Translations under genes and position numbers: made by a program
In this document: piece by piece, positions 35,865 to 43,600 of the stretch
Layout: each line of letters opens with the position of its first letter
Position numbering within the stretch: position 1 is the stretch's first letter
Notes under the pieces: model-generated
Databases searched by the model: none
Told to the model about the DNA's origin: nothing
The model's input: only the letters and a program-made list of their open reading frames with translations
From: Archangium gephyra
Lineage (GTDB): Bacteria > Myxococcota > Myxococcia > Myxococcales > Myxococcaceae
Direction: 5' to 3'
Assembly: GCA_003243425.1 (NCBI GenBank)
Contig: QFQP01000020.1
Span: 1 to 64,000 of the forward strand
DNA length: 64,000 nt

Positions 35865-36755
35865 ATGAGCGAACGGGCGCGGCCGCAAATGGCCTTCGGC
35901 TGGGTGCTGCTGCTCTTCGTGTTCGTGGTGGTGGTGCTCGAGCTGATTCAAGGGCTCGTGCTGGAGCTGAGCGGCCTGAACCGGACCGACGCCCTCGACG
36001 CCTGGCGAACGTTGTTCCTCACCACGCCGCTGTTGATCAGCACCACCCTCGCCACGTGGATCACCTGGCTGCCGTTTCGTGAGCCCATCGGTCTCCACGA
36101 CGAGCGCCCCTTGCAACGGCTGGGGCTCGGGGTGCTCGTCGGCGCGCTCGCGTTGACCATCTGCGTCGGCGTGCCGGCGCTGCTGGGGCACACGCGCCTG
36201 CAGCTCAACGCCTCATGGCCGCTGCACTCGGGTCTGGTGCAGCTGCTGGTGCTCGCGCCGGCGGGCATCGCAGAAGAGCTGCTGGTGCGGGGGCTGGGGT
36301 TTCAGGCGCTGCGCCGAGGCGTGGGAGCGCTCGCGGCGGTGCTGGTGTCGAGCGCGGTGTTCGGCGCGCTGCACCTGTTCAACCCGCACGCGTCACTGCT
36401 GGCGACGGTCGTCATCACCCTGGTCGGCGTGTGGTTCGGGCTCATGGTGGTGACGACGGGGTCGGTGTGGATGTCGATCGCCGCGCATCTCACGTGGAAC
36501 TTCTTCGAGGGCTTCGTGTTCGGTCAGCCGGTGAGCGGCAACCTGCCCGGCGGCTCGATCTTCCGCGCCTGGTGGCCGGTGACGCGCGGGTTCTGGAGCG
36601 GTGGAGACTTCGGGCCAGAGGCGGCGGGCTTCACGCTGCTGGTGTTGGCCGTGGCCATCGCCGCGACGTACGCGTGGAGACCGCTCAGAGCTGCTCGAGC
36701 ACCGACAACAGCAACAGCACCAGCGCCGACCCCATCGTCAGACCGCTCCACATGA
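35865..36755 (+). CDS. CPBP-family intramembrane metalloprotease
   Basis: Polytopic membrane protein of 296 residues with about eight helices. The CPBP (Abi) motifs are present: 'AEELLVRGLGFQ' with the catalytic Glu pair and Arg, 'VFGALHLFN' with His, and 'AAHLTWNFFEG' with His and Asn. Family members process prenylated or membrane proteins, including bacteriocin-immunity roles. The Ala/Pro/Thr-rich last 20 residues lie over a convergent small gene and may be dispensable. Substrate unknown. Confidence 0.9.
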   Translation: MSERARPQMAFGWVLLLFVFVVVVLELIQGLVLELSGLNRTDALDAWRTLFLTTPLLISTTLATWITWLPFREPIGLHDERPLQRLGLGVLVGALALTICVGVPALLGHTRLQLNASWPLHSGLVQLLVLAPAGIAEELLVRGLGFQALRRGVGALAAVLVSSAVFGALHLFNPHASLLATVVITLVGVWFGLMVVTTGSVWMSIAAHLTWNFFEGFVFGQPVSGNLPGGSIFRAWWPVTRGFWSGGDFGPEAAGFTLLVLAVAIAATYAWRPLRAARAPTTATAPAPTPSSDRST

Positions 36756-36888
36756 AGGCGCGGCGCGGCATCCCTCGAGCTTCGCGAAATCGGCGCCGCG
36801 ACCCACGCAGTTGAGCAGCGACTTCTTCTGCGTCGCGCGCCTGGAGCGGGGCGGCGAACGGGTTGGCGCCCGGGCGCCTCAGGTGCAC
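36685..36888 (-). CDS. Small tail-anchored membrane protein, hypothetical
   Basis: About 67 residues from a GTG at 36888; an ATG at 36990 would add 34 poorer residues. The first part is charged ('ARDAEEVAAQLRGSRRRFRE'), and the end is a single hydrophobic helix, 'SGLTMGSALVLLLLSVLEQL'. This looks like a real tail-anchored peptide and not random antisense reading. It converges on the CPBP gene and overlaps its last 71 bases. No family recognised. Existence needs homologue or expression support. Confidence 0.5.
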   Translation of the reverse strand: MHLRRPGANPFAAPLQARDAEEVAAQLRGSRRRFREARGMPRRAFMWSGLTMGSALVLLLLSVLEQL

Positions 36889-37065
36889 GGGGCGCGTCTG
36901 GGGTGTCGCCTCACACGGCGAACCGCGCTCGCCGCGCAGTTCAACCGGTTTCACAGCACCCGGAGAGACGCGAAGTTCCACCCACGCCACCCCTCAGTTG
37001 TGTTGCACGCCGCACTCTGCGCTCGTGCGTCGCCGGCCGACGCCGACCTGGTGCACCGACACGCC

Positions 37066-37093
37066 TTGACTTGAGGTCATCAGTGACTAGACG
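37066..37093 (+). promoter_or_regulatory. Candidate promoter of the ABC/Gld operon, possibly leaderless
   Basis: TTGACT (37066-37071) is followed after 16 bases by TAGACG (37088-37093). Transcription from it would start at about 37100, right at the ATG at 37102, and there is no ribosome site in front. A leaderless mRNA is possible. The -10 match is only partial. The segment TGACTTGAGGTCATCAGTGAC also contains small inverted repeats. Confidence 0.4.
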
Positions 37094-37101
37094 GACGCGC
37101 G

Positions 37102-38040
37102 ATGATCCAGGTCGAAGGGTTGACGAAGTACTACGGCGAGCGCGCTGCGATTCGAGACCTCTCCTTCACCATCGAGAAGGGCGAAGTCATCGGGTTTCTC
37201 GGGCTCAATGGCGCCGGTAAATCGACCACGCTCAAGGTGCTGGGGTGCGTGCTGCTCCCGACCAGTGGGCGGGTCTTGATTGACGGCTTCGATGTCACGC
37301 GCGACCCGCACGAAATCCGCAAGCGCATCGGCTTTCTGCCCGACACGCCGCCGCTGTACGACGAGATGACCATCGCCGGTTACCTCGAGTTCGTGGCGCA
37401 GCTGCGCGGGGTGACCAGCCGCGAGCTCGCCACGCGGGTGACCGAGGCGATGCGGAAGACCTCGCTGCTCGAGCGGCGCGACGACCTCATCTCGAGCCTC
37501 TCGCACGGCTTTCGTCAGCGCGTGGGCGTGGCACAGGCGCTGGTGCACAACCCGCGACTGTTGATCTTCGACGAGCCGACCGGCGGTCTGGACCCCGTTC
37601 AGATCGTCGAGATGCGCGAGCTGATTCGCCAGTTGAAGGGCGAGCACACGGTGCTGGTGTCCTCGCACATCCTCGCGGAGATCTCGCAGATCTGTGACCG
37701 CTACCTCGTGATTCAGCAGGGAGAGATCATCGCGCGCGGCACCGAGAGCGAGCTGCTGGGCACGCTCGGCGGCGCGGGCATCGTCGAGCTCGAGGTGAAG
37801 GGCAACGCCCAGCACGCCATCGACGTCATCAAGAACGTGGCTGGAGTCGGCGAGGTCACGCTGCTCAAGCTCGACGGCGACGTGGCGCAGCTGAAGGTCG
37901 GCGTTTCAGGCGAGCTGCGGCCCGGCATCGTCAAGGCGCTGGTGACGGCCGACCTGCAGGTGCTCCGCATCGACAAGGCCGCGGCCAGGCTCGAGAACAT
38001 CTTCCTCAAGCTCACGCACGGAAAGGAGGCTCAGCCGTGA
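37102..38040 (+). CDS. ABC transporter ATP-binding protein (Gld/NatA type)
   Basis: ATPase of 312 residues. Walker A 'GFLGLNGAGKSTTLKVL' (about 32-48), signature 'LSHGFRQRVGVAQAL' (about 133), Walker B 'LLIFDEPTGGLDPVQ' (about 155) and the switch His in 'VSSHILAEI' are intact. The C-terminal 80 residues form an accessory domain. With the permease and GldG-like protein downstream it forms the complex seen in gliding Bacteroidota (GldA/F/G) and in many Myxococcota, where its cargo is not settled. Coupled to the permease gene by GTGA. Confidence 0.94.
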   Translation: MIQVEGLTKYYGERAAIRDLSFTIEKGEVIGFLGLNGAGKSTTLKVLGCVLLPTSGRVLIDGFDVTRDPHEIRKRIGFLPDTPPLYDEMTIAGYLEFVAQLRGVTSRELATRVTEAMRKTSLLERRDDLISSLSHGFRQRVGVAQALVHNPRLLIFDEPTGGLDPVQIVEMRELIRQLKGEHTVLVSSHILAEISQICDRYLVIQQGEIIARGTESELLGTLGGAGIVELEVKGNAQHAIDVIKNVAGVGEVTLLKLDGDVAQLKVGVSGELRPGIVKALVTADLQVLRIDKAAARLENIFLKLTHGKEAQP

Positions 38041-38759
38041 ACAACGTGATGCTCATCGCCCGGCGAGAGCTGCAGTCGTACCTGCGCACCATGAGTGGCT
38101 ACATCATCATCGCGCTCATGCTGTTCATCGACGGCGCGTTCTTCAACGCCTTCGCCGTGCCCGGCACCGCGAAGAAGTCGTCGGAGGTGCTGGCGGGCTT
38201 CTTCTACATCACCTCCGGCATCACCCTGCTCTGCTCGGTCTTCCTCTCGATGCGGCTCATCGCCGAAGAGCGGCAGACGGGCACGGTGTCGCTGCTGTAC
38301 TCGTCGCCGGTGCACGACCTCGAGATCGTGCTCGGCAAGTACCTCGCGTCGCTGGTGTTCCTGACGATGTTCCTCGTGGGCACGCTGCACATGCCGGTGC
38401 TCATCGCCGTGTACGGCAAGGTGTCGGCGAGCCAGATCGCCGTGGGCTACCTCGGCCTGTTCCTCGTGGGGTCGATGGGGCTGGCGGTCGGCACCTTCGG
38501 CAGCGCGCTCACGAAGAGTCAGGTGGTGGCCGCCGTGCTCTCGGGCGTGATGTCGCTGGCGCTGACGATGGCGTGGCTGCTCGGCAAGGTGACCGACCGG
38601 CCGCTGACCGAGATCGTCAACGGGCTGGCGTGGTGGGGTCACTTCGAGGCGTTCAGCAGCGGCGTGATTCACCTGAAGCACGTCTCGTACTTCGTGCTCG
38701 TTTCGTTCCTGGCGCTGTTCGCGGCCACGCGCGTGCTCGAAGCGCGGAGGTGGAAGTAA
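38037..38759 (+). CDS. ABC transporter permease (GldF-like)
   Basis: The 240-residue inner-membrane protein has six hydrophobic segments and the typical ABC-2 start 'MLIARRELQSYLRTMSGYII'. 'MRLIAEERQTGTVSLLYSSP' between helices two and three is the conserved coupling region of NosY/GldF permeases. It begins with GTG overlapping the ATPase stop and is followed three bases later by the GldG-like gene. It should form the membrane channel of the same transporter. Confidence 0.92.
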   Translation: MNNVMLIARRELQSYLRTMSGYIIIALMLFIDGAFFNAFAVPGTAKKSSEVLAGFFYITSGITLLCSVFLSMRLIAEERQTGTVSLLYSSPVHDLEIVLGKYLASLVFLTMFLVGTLHMPVLIAVYGKVSASQIAVGYLGLFLVGSMGLAVGTFGSALTKSQVVAAVLSGVMSLALTMAWLLGKVTDRPLTEIVNGLAWWGHFEAFSSGVIHLKHVSYFVLVSFLALFAATRVLEARRWK

Positions 38760-38762
38760 GCC

Positions 38763-40604
38763 ATGCAGCTCTCATTCATTCTCTCTGCGGGCCTGCTGCT
38801 GATCTGGGTCGGCGAGCGCATCGTCGATTCTTCCGAAGTGCGCTGGGGCCTCACCGGGGTGGGCACGGTGCTGGTGCTCGCGGCCTTCGTCGGCCGCTTC
38901 GTGAAGGCCGGTGCGGCGCGGCCCGACGTCAAGCGGGTGCAGCGCACGTTCGGCCTGTTGCACGGCCTCACGTTCTTCTCGCTGGTGCTCTACGCGCTCC
39001 AGTCGGACCTCTTCACCAAGCTCACCAGCGCCACGCTGGCGTCGGGCTCACCGAAGCTGGCGGGCGCGCTCGCGGTGTTGTGGCCCGCGCTCTTGCTGAC
39101 CTCGCTGCTGCCCACGCTCTTCATGGAGCTGTCGTTCGCGTCGATGGCCAGGGCGCCCACCCTGGAGCACGGCCGCATTCAGGAGGCGATGCTCTCGGGC
39201 TTCGGGCTCGCGGGCGCGTTCATCTTCGCGTTCTCGGTTCAGTACGTGACCACCGAGCGCGATGCGAAGGCCGACTTCGCGTACTTCCGCGTGGCCAAGG
39301 CCAGTGAATCGACGAAGAAGCTGGTGGCCTCGCTCGACGAGCCGGTCGAGGTGTACCTCTTCTTCCCGCCGGCGAGTGACGCGGCCGAAGCGGTCGAGGG
39401 CTACTTCGACGAACTGAAGGCCGCCACGCCGATGCTGACCGTGAACCGGTTCGATCACGCGCTGGCGCCCGCCAAAGCCAAAGAGCTCGGCGTGAGCGGC
39501 AACGGCACGGTGCTGGTGAAGAAGGGCGGCCGGAAAGAATCGCTCTTCATCGGCACCGAGCTCGAGAAGGCGCGCACCCAGCTGCGCGGGCTCGACGTCG
39601 AAGTGAACAAGCGGCTCATTCAGGTCGCCAGGCCCAAACGCACCGTCTACTTCACCGGTGGTCACGGCGAGCGCCAGCGCGACCCCGAGAACAACAATGA
39701 CCAGCGCGCGACGGTCGACGTTCTCTACAAGGTGCTGAGCGACCAGAAGATCGACGTGCAGCAGCTCACCACCGCCGAAGGCCTGGGCACCGAGGTTCCC
39801 AAAGACGCGGCGGCGGTGTTCATCATCGGCCCGCAGCGCGCGTTCTCGGCGCCCGAAGCGGCGACCATCGAGGCCTACATCAAGCGCGGCGGCCGGCTCT
39901 TCATCGCGCTCGACCCCGAGAGCGGTCTCGGGTTCTCCGAGCTGCTCACGCCGCTGGGGTTGTCGTTCAAGCCGCTGACCATCACCCAGGAGCGCGGCAA
40001 CGCCAACGTGCGCCCACCACCGAGCATCGCGGATCGCGTGAACATCGCCACGCGCACCTTCAGCTCGCACCCCATCGCCACGTACCTGGGCCGCGGTTCG
40101 GCGCCGGTGCTGTTCCTCGCCGCGGGCCCGCTCGACGAGCTGGAGAAGCACCCGGCCGACCTCTTCATCGACTTCGCGGTGCGCTCGCTGCCCGAAGCGT
40201 GGCTCGACCTGAACAACAACTACGAGTTCGACGCGGGAGAGACGCGCAAGGCCTTCGGCGTCGTCGCCGCGGTCGAGCGCAAGCAGGCGAAGGATCAATC
40301 GGAGCCGATGCGCGCGGTGGTGCTGGGCGACTCAGACGCCATCGCCGACCTCGTGCTGCAGCAGCTGCCCGGCAACCAGTACGTGGTGGTCGACGGCTTC
40401 AAGTGGTTGCTGGGTGACGAAGCGACCGCCGGCCCGACCAACACCGAGGTCGACGTGCCGCTCACGCGGACCCGTCAGCAGGACTCGATGTGGTTCTACG
40501 CCACCACCTTCCTCGCGCCGCTCGTGGTGCTCGCGCTGGGCTTCCTGGCCCGTCGCCGGCCTCGCAAGCGTGCCGCCACCACCGCTCAGGAGAACGCGTC
40601 GTGA
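38763..40604 (+). CDS. GldG-like ABC auxiliary membrane protein
   Basis: The 613-residue protein has about five N-terminal helices (to about residue 165), a large extracytoplasmic region of the GldG/ABC_transp_aux type (about 170-575; 'KKLVASLDEPVEVYLFFPPA', 'FTGGHGERQRDPENNNDQR', 'IKRGGRLFIALDPESG', 'AVVLGDSDAIADL') and a C-terminal helix (about 585-603). The external part has an IFT52-like fold. It is thought to assist the ABC transporter in envelope assembly or gliding. The last codons overlap the DUF4340 gene as GTGA. Confidence 0.9.
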   Translation: MQLSFILSAGLLLIWVGERIVDSSEVRWGLTGVGTVLVLAAFVGRFVKAGAARPDVKRVQRTFGLLHGLTFFSLVLYALQSDLFTKLTSATLASGSPKLAGALAVLWPALLLTSLLPTLFMELSFASMARAPTLEHGRIQEAMLSGFGLAGAFIFAFSVQYVTTERDAKADFAYFRVAKASESTKKLVASLDEPVEVYLFFPPASDAAEAVEGYFDELKAATPMLTVNRFDHALAPAKAKELGVSGNGTVLVKKGGRKESLFIGTELEKARTQLRGLDVEVNKRLIQVARPKRTVYFTGGHGERQRDPENNNDQRATVDVLYKVLSDQKIDVQQLTTAEGLGTEVPKDAAAVFIIGPQRAFSAPEAATIEAYIKRGGRLFIALDPESGLGFSELLTPLGLSFKPLTITQERGNANVRPPPSIADRVNIATRTFSSHPIATYLGRGSAPVLFLAAGPLDELEKHPADLFIDFAVRSLPEAWLDLNNNYEFDAGETRKAFGVVAAVERKQAKDQSEPMRAVVLGDSDAIADLVLQQLPGNQYVVVDGFKWLLGDEATAGPTNTEVDVPLTRTRQQDSMWFYATTFLAPLVVLALGFLARRRPRKRAATTAQENAS

Positions 40605-41641
40605 AAGCGCGCAGCGCAGCTCTGCAGGGAGGCCTCGCCGTCATCGGGCTCGTGGCCGCGTACCTCACGTGGCAACGCCCCGCCGAGAGTCAGCAGAAGG
40701 ACTCGGTGGTGATGCTGGAGGCCAACAAGAACTCACTGGAACGTGTGCGCTACGAAGACGGCACGCGGCTGGTGTCGGTCGAGAAGAGCGACCGGCTGTA
40801 CGTCACTCTCGCGTACCTGCCTGGCAAGCGCCCCGCGTGGGACGCAGGCGCGCCCGTCGAGACGACCGACGGCGGCGTCGACGGTGGGGTCATCAACGCG
40901 CCGCGCGCGCCCGAGCCGCCGCCCGACCGCACGCTCTACGCCAACGACCGCGCCGACCAGCTGTGGGGCCGCTTCACGCCGCTCGAGGCGGCGCGCGCGC
41001 TCGGAACGTTGCCCAAAGAGAAGCTCGACGAGTTGGGCGTCAGCCAGAGCGACCGCAAGCTGAAGGTCACCGTCTCGGGCGTGCCCACGCGCTTCACCAT
41101 CAGCAAGCCGGTCAACGGCCTCATCGGCAACTACGCGCGGAACGAGAAGACGGGCGAGGTGTTCCTCATCTCGTCGAGCCTGTTCAACGAGCTCGACCCG
41201 AACTCGCAGCTGCTCGTCGACCGCCGCCTGCATGCGTTCAAGGCCAACGAGTTCGACGCGTTCACGGTGAAGGTCGACAACGAGACCGCTTCGTTCGTGC
41301 AGACCGGCGCCGACGTGCCGGCCACCACGCGCATCGCCCCCGCGGCGACGCCTGACAAGCCCGACGAAATGGTCGGCAACTGGCACGAGAAGATCTGGAA
41401 CCGCCTGGTGGTCACCGAGGTGCTGCAGAAGGACGAGAAGCCGCGCTTCGGCGAGCCCAACGTCATCTTCCGCATCGACTACTCGTTCAAGGGCAAGCCG
41501 AAGGGGTGGCTCGAGCTCGGCAACCACGCGCGCACGAACACCATGTGGGCGCGCAGTGAGAACACGTTGTCGTGGGTCGGCCTGCATCAGGGCGCGGAAG
41601 ACGTGGCGCTCGAGGGCATCAAGGCGACGCTGAAGAAGTAG
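40601..41641 (+). CDS. DUF4340-domain protein, ABC/Gld partner
   Basis: The product is about 346 residues, starting at the GTG at 40601 inside the GldG stop. An N-terminal helix ('ALQGGLAVIGLVAAYLTWQR') anchors a periplasmic domain of the DUF4340 type, which often follows gldG-like genes. A Thr/Gly/Asp-rich insert lies at about residues 88-100. The C-terminal beta-rich half holds 'FRIDYSFKGKPKGWLELG'. Function unknown; the fixed gene order argues that it is part of the same complex. Confidence 0.88.
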   Translation: MKARSAALQGGLAVIGLVAAYLTWQRPAESQQKDSVVMLEANKNSLERVRYEDGTRLVSVEKSDRLYVTLAYLPGKRPAWDAGAPVETTDGGVDGGVINAPRAPEPPPDRTLYANDRADQLWGRFTPLEAARALGTLPKEKLDELGVSQSDRKLKVTVSGVPTRFTISKPVNGLIGNYARNEKTGEVFLISSSLFNELDPNSQLLVDRRLHAFKANEFDAFTVKVDNETASFVQTGADVPATTRIAPAATPDKPDEMVGNWHEKIWNRLVVTEVLQKDEKPRFGEPNVIFRIDYSFKGKPKGWLELGNHARTNTMWARSENTLSWVGLHQGAEDVALEGIKATLKK

Positions 41642-41642
41642 C

Positions 41643-41682
41643 CGGGAGCGCTCGCAGGGTATCGGGAGCGCTCGCAGGGTAT
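41643..41682. repeat. 20-base tandem duplication
   Basis: Two exact copies of CGGGAGCGCTCGCAGGGTAT (41643-41662 and 41663-41682) directly follow the DUF4340 stop. Each copy contains the palindrome GAGCGCTC. Confidence 0.85.
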
Positions 41683-41701
41683 CCGGCTGGCTTTCAGCCG
41701 G
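41683..41701. terminator. Hairpin between convergent operons
   Basis: CCGGCTG (41683-41689) pairs perfectly with CAGCCGG (41695-41701) around a GCTTT loop. It could end transcription of the ABC/Gld operon, or from the other side of the kinase operon. No T-run follows on either strand. Confidence 0.5.
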
Positions 41702-41733
41702 ACGAGACGAGCTCGAAGCGCAGCGAAGAGATC

Positions 41734-41827
41734 GGCCGCCGAGAACGCGACCCGAAAAACAGCCGCCGAGAACGCGACCCGAAAAACAGCCGCCGAGAAC
41801 GCGACCAGAAAAACAGCCGCCGAGAAC
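41734..41827. repeat. 27-base tandem repeat array, about 3.5 copies
   Basis: Full units lie at 41761-41787 and 41788-41814, preceded by a nearly full unit (41734-41760) and followed by a half unit (41815-41827). The unit contains CCGCCGAGAACGCGACC followed by an A-rich stretch; the copies differ by single bases. Each unit is nine codons long, and the array ends two bases before the stop codon of the convergent kinase gene. No spacers, so not a CRISPR. Confidence 0.85.
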
Positions 41828-41828
41828 T

Positions 41829-43598
41829 TCAGACCGCTTCGGGAAGTCTGATGATGAACGTCGCGCCGACTCCCGGCGCGCCCTCGGCTCGAATGTTCCC
41901 GCGGTGCGCCTCGACGATGGTGCGCGAGACCGAGAGCCCCAGCCCGGTGCCCTGCCCTCGCCGCTTGGTGGTGAAGAACGGCTTGAAGAGCTTGTCCTTC
42001 ACGTCGTCTGCGAGGCCCGGGCCGGTGTCCGCCACCCGAATCTCCACGAAGCCATTCTCCGGCTTCATGGTGCTCACGGTGATGAGCTTCTGCTTCGACT
42101 GCTCCATGGCCTGGCCGGCGTTGAGCATCAGGTTGAGCAGCACCTGGCGCAGCTGGTTCGAATTGCCACGCACCGAGGGCAGGTGCTCGCCGAGCGCGGT
42201 CTCGACCTTCACGCCCTGCATCTGCAGCTGGTGAACACACAGCGCCATCGCGCCCAGCACCACGTCGTTGGGCGCGAGCGCTTCGAACTCCATCTCGGGC
42301 GGGCGCGAGAACTCGAGCAGGTTCTGGAGGATCTTGTTCGCGCGGAACGCGTCCTGCTCGATGAGCTTGAAGTACTCGTGCATCTCCGGGAGCTCCTCCG
42401 ATTCACGGCCGAGCTGCGCAAAGCCCACGATGCCGACCATGGGGTTCTTCACTTCATGGGCGACGCTGGCCGCGAGCTCGCCGACGGCCGACAGCTTCTC
42501 GCTCTGCACCAGCTGCGCGTTGGTCTTCTGAAGCTGCTCGCTGCGGCGCACCAGCTCACGGCTCATTTCGTTGAGCGCCGACCCCACCGACTGAATCTCG
42601 GTGGGCCCGTCGACCGGCACTTCGACGCCGAACTCACCGCGAGAGATGACCTGCATCGTCTTCTGCAGGCGCGACAGCGGCCGCGTCACGCGGCGACCGA
42701 GCAACACCGCGAACACCAGCGCGAGCGAAACGGTGCCGAGCGCGAAGAGCAGCGAGCGGCGTGACAGCTCACGCGTGGCCTTGAACACCTCGTCACGTGG
42801 CACTTCGACCACCACCGAGCCCACGCCATTCTCGACGCGGGCGTACGCGGCGACGCGGTTGGTGCCGTTGGCTTCGTATTCTTCCGACCCACGCGCGACC
42901 TGACTGGCGAGCGCGTCGCGCACCACCGGCAACGTCGAGAGGTCTTCACGCTTGATGACGCGTTCGGCGTCGGGGTGCGCCAGCACGCCGCCGAGCCGGT
43001 CGACGAGGAACACGCGGTACACGCTGCTGGTCGACACCGCCGAGAGCAGCCACTCGGGCCGGAGATCCGCGATGACCACCGCGCTGCCGTCGGCGGTCGC
43101 CGTCGACAGTCGAACGAGGGCGAGGTCTGGCGGCAACGACGCGTTCTGCAGCACCACGCCGGCCTGCGTGACCGCGTCGAGCGGCGCCGGCGTTCGCTTG
43201 CGCGCTTCGGTCAGGTCATCCGCCGTGAGGTTCAGCTCGGCGAGCCGGCGGTTGTCGACGAACAGGAAGCTGCGCTCGTAGCCGCCTTCGGTGCGTTTGA
43301 AGACCTCGAGCGAGAGCACCGCTTCGTCCGCGTCGAACAGGCTGCGCGCGCGACGTTCGGCGTCACCGGGCGTCAGCTCGTATTCCTGACCGAAGTAACG
43401 GAGCTTGTCGGCGATACCGTCGACCGTGCGCCCGACCTGCTGCGCGACCGTACCGGCGACGAGCGCGTTGACGTCGTAGACGCTGGCCTCCTTGTCGGCG
43501 GTGACCACGCGCGTAGCGAGCAGCAGATACACGGCCATCGCCGCGACCAGCATCACGCCCACCAACCCCACGATCTGCGTGCGCAGCGACCACTGCAT
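41829..43598 (-). CDS. Membrane sensor histidine kinase with periplasmic cache-like domain
   Basis: The 589-residue kinase has a first helix (about 8-29), a periplasmic sensor of about 250 residues resembling a double cache fold, a second helix (about 283-305), HAMP (about 306-358), HisKA with 'SVAHEVKNPMVGIVGFAQL', and HATPase with 'LRQVLLNLMLNAGQAM', 'DTGPGLADDVKDKLFKP' and 'GQGTGLGLSVSRTIV'. It is the last gene of the five-gene minus-strand operon, two bases after the fibronectin-like gene. Its partners are probably the two receiver proteins at the operon start. Confidence 0.93.
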   Translation of the reverse strand: MQWSLRTQIVGLVGVMLVAAMAVYLLLATRVVTADKEASVYDVNALVAGTVAQQVGRTVDGIADKLRYFGQEYELTPGDAERRARSLFDADEAVLSLEVFKRTEGGYERSFLFVDNRRLAELNLTADDLTEARKRTPAPLDAVTQAGVVLQNASLPPDLALVRLSTATADGSAVVIADLRPEWLLSAVSTSSVYRVFLVDRLGGVLAHPDAERVIKREDLSTLPVVRDALASQVARGSEEYEANGTNRVAAYARVENGVGSVVVEVPRDEVFKATRELSRRSLLFALGTVSLALVFAVLLGRRVTRPLSRLQKTMQVISRGEFGVEVPVDGPTEIQSVGSALNEMSRELVRRSEQLQKTNAQLVQSEKLSAVGELAASVAHEVKNPMVGIVGFAQLGRESEELPEMHEYFKLIEQDAFRANKILQNLLEFSRPPEMEFEALAPNDVVLGAMALCVHQLQMQGVKVETALGEHLPSVRGNSNQLRQVLLNLMLNAGQAMEQSKQKLITVSTMKPENGFVEIRVADTGPGLADDVKDKLFKPFFTTKRRGQGTGLGLSVSRTIVEAHRGNIRAEGAPGVGATFIIRLPEAV

Positions 43599-43600
43599 GG

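Noticed and set aside
41734..41827. Possible CRISPR array
   Set aside because: Units are directly adjacent with no unique spacers and there is no cas gene, so it is a simple tandem repeat.
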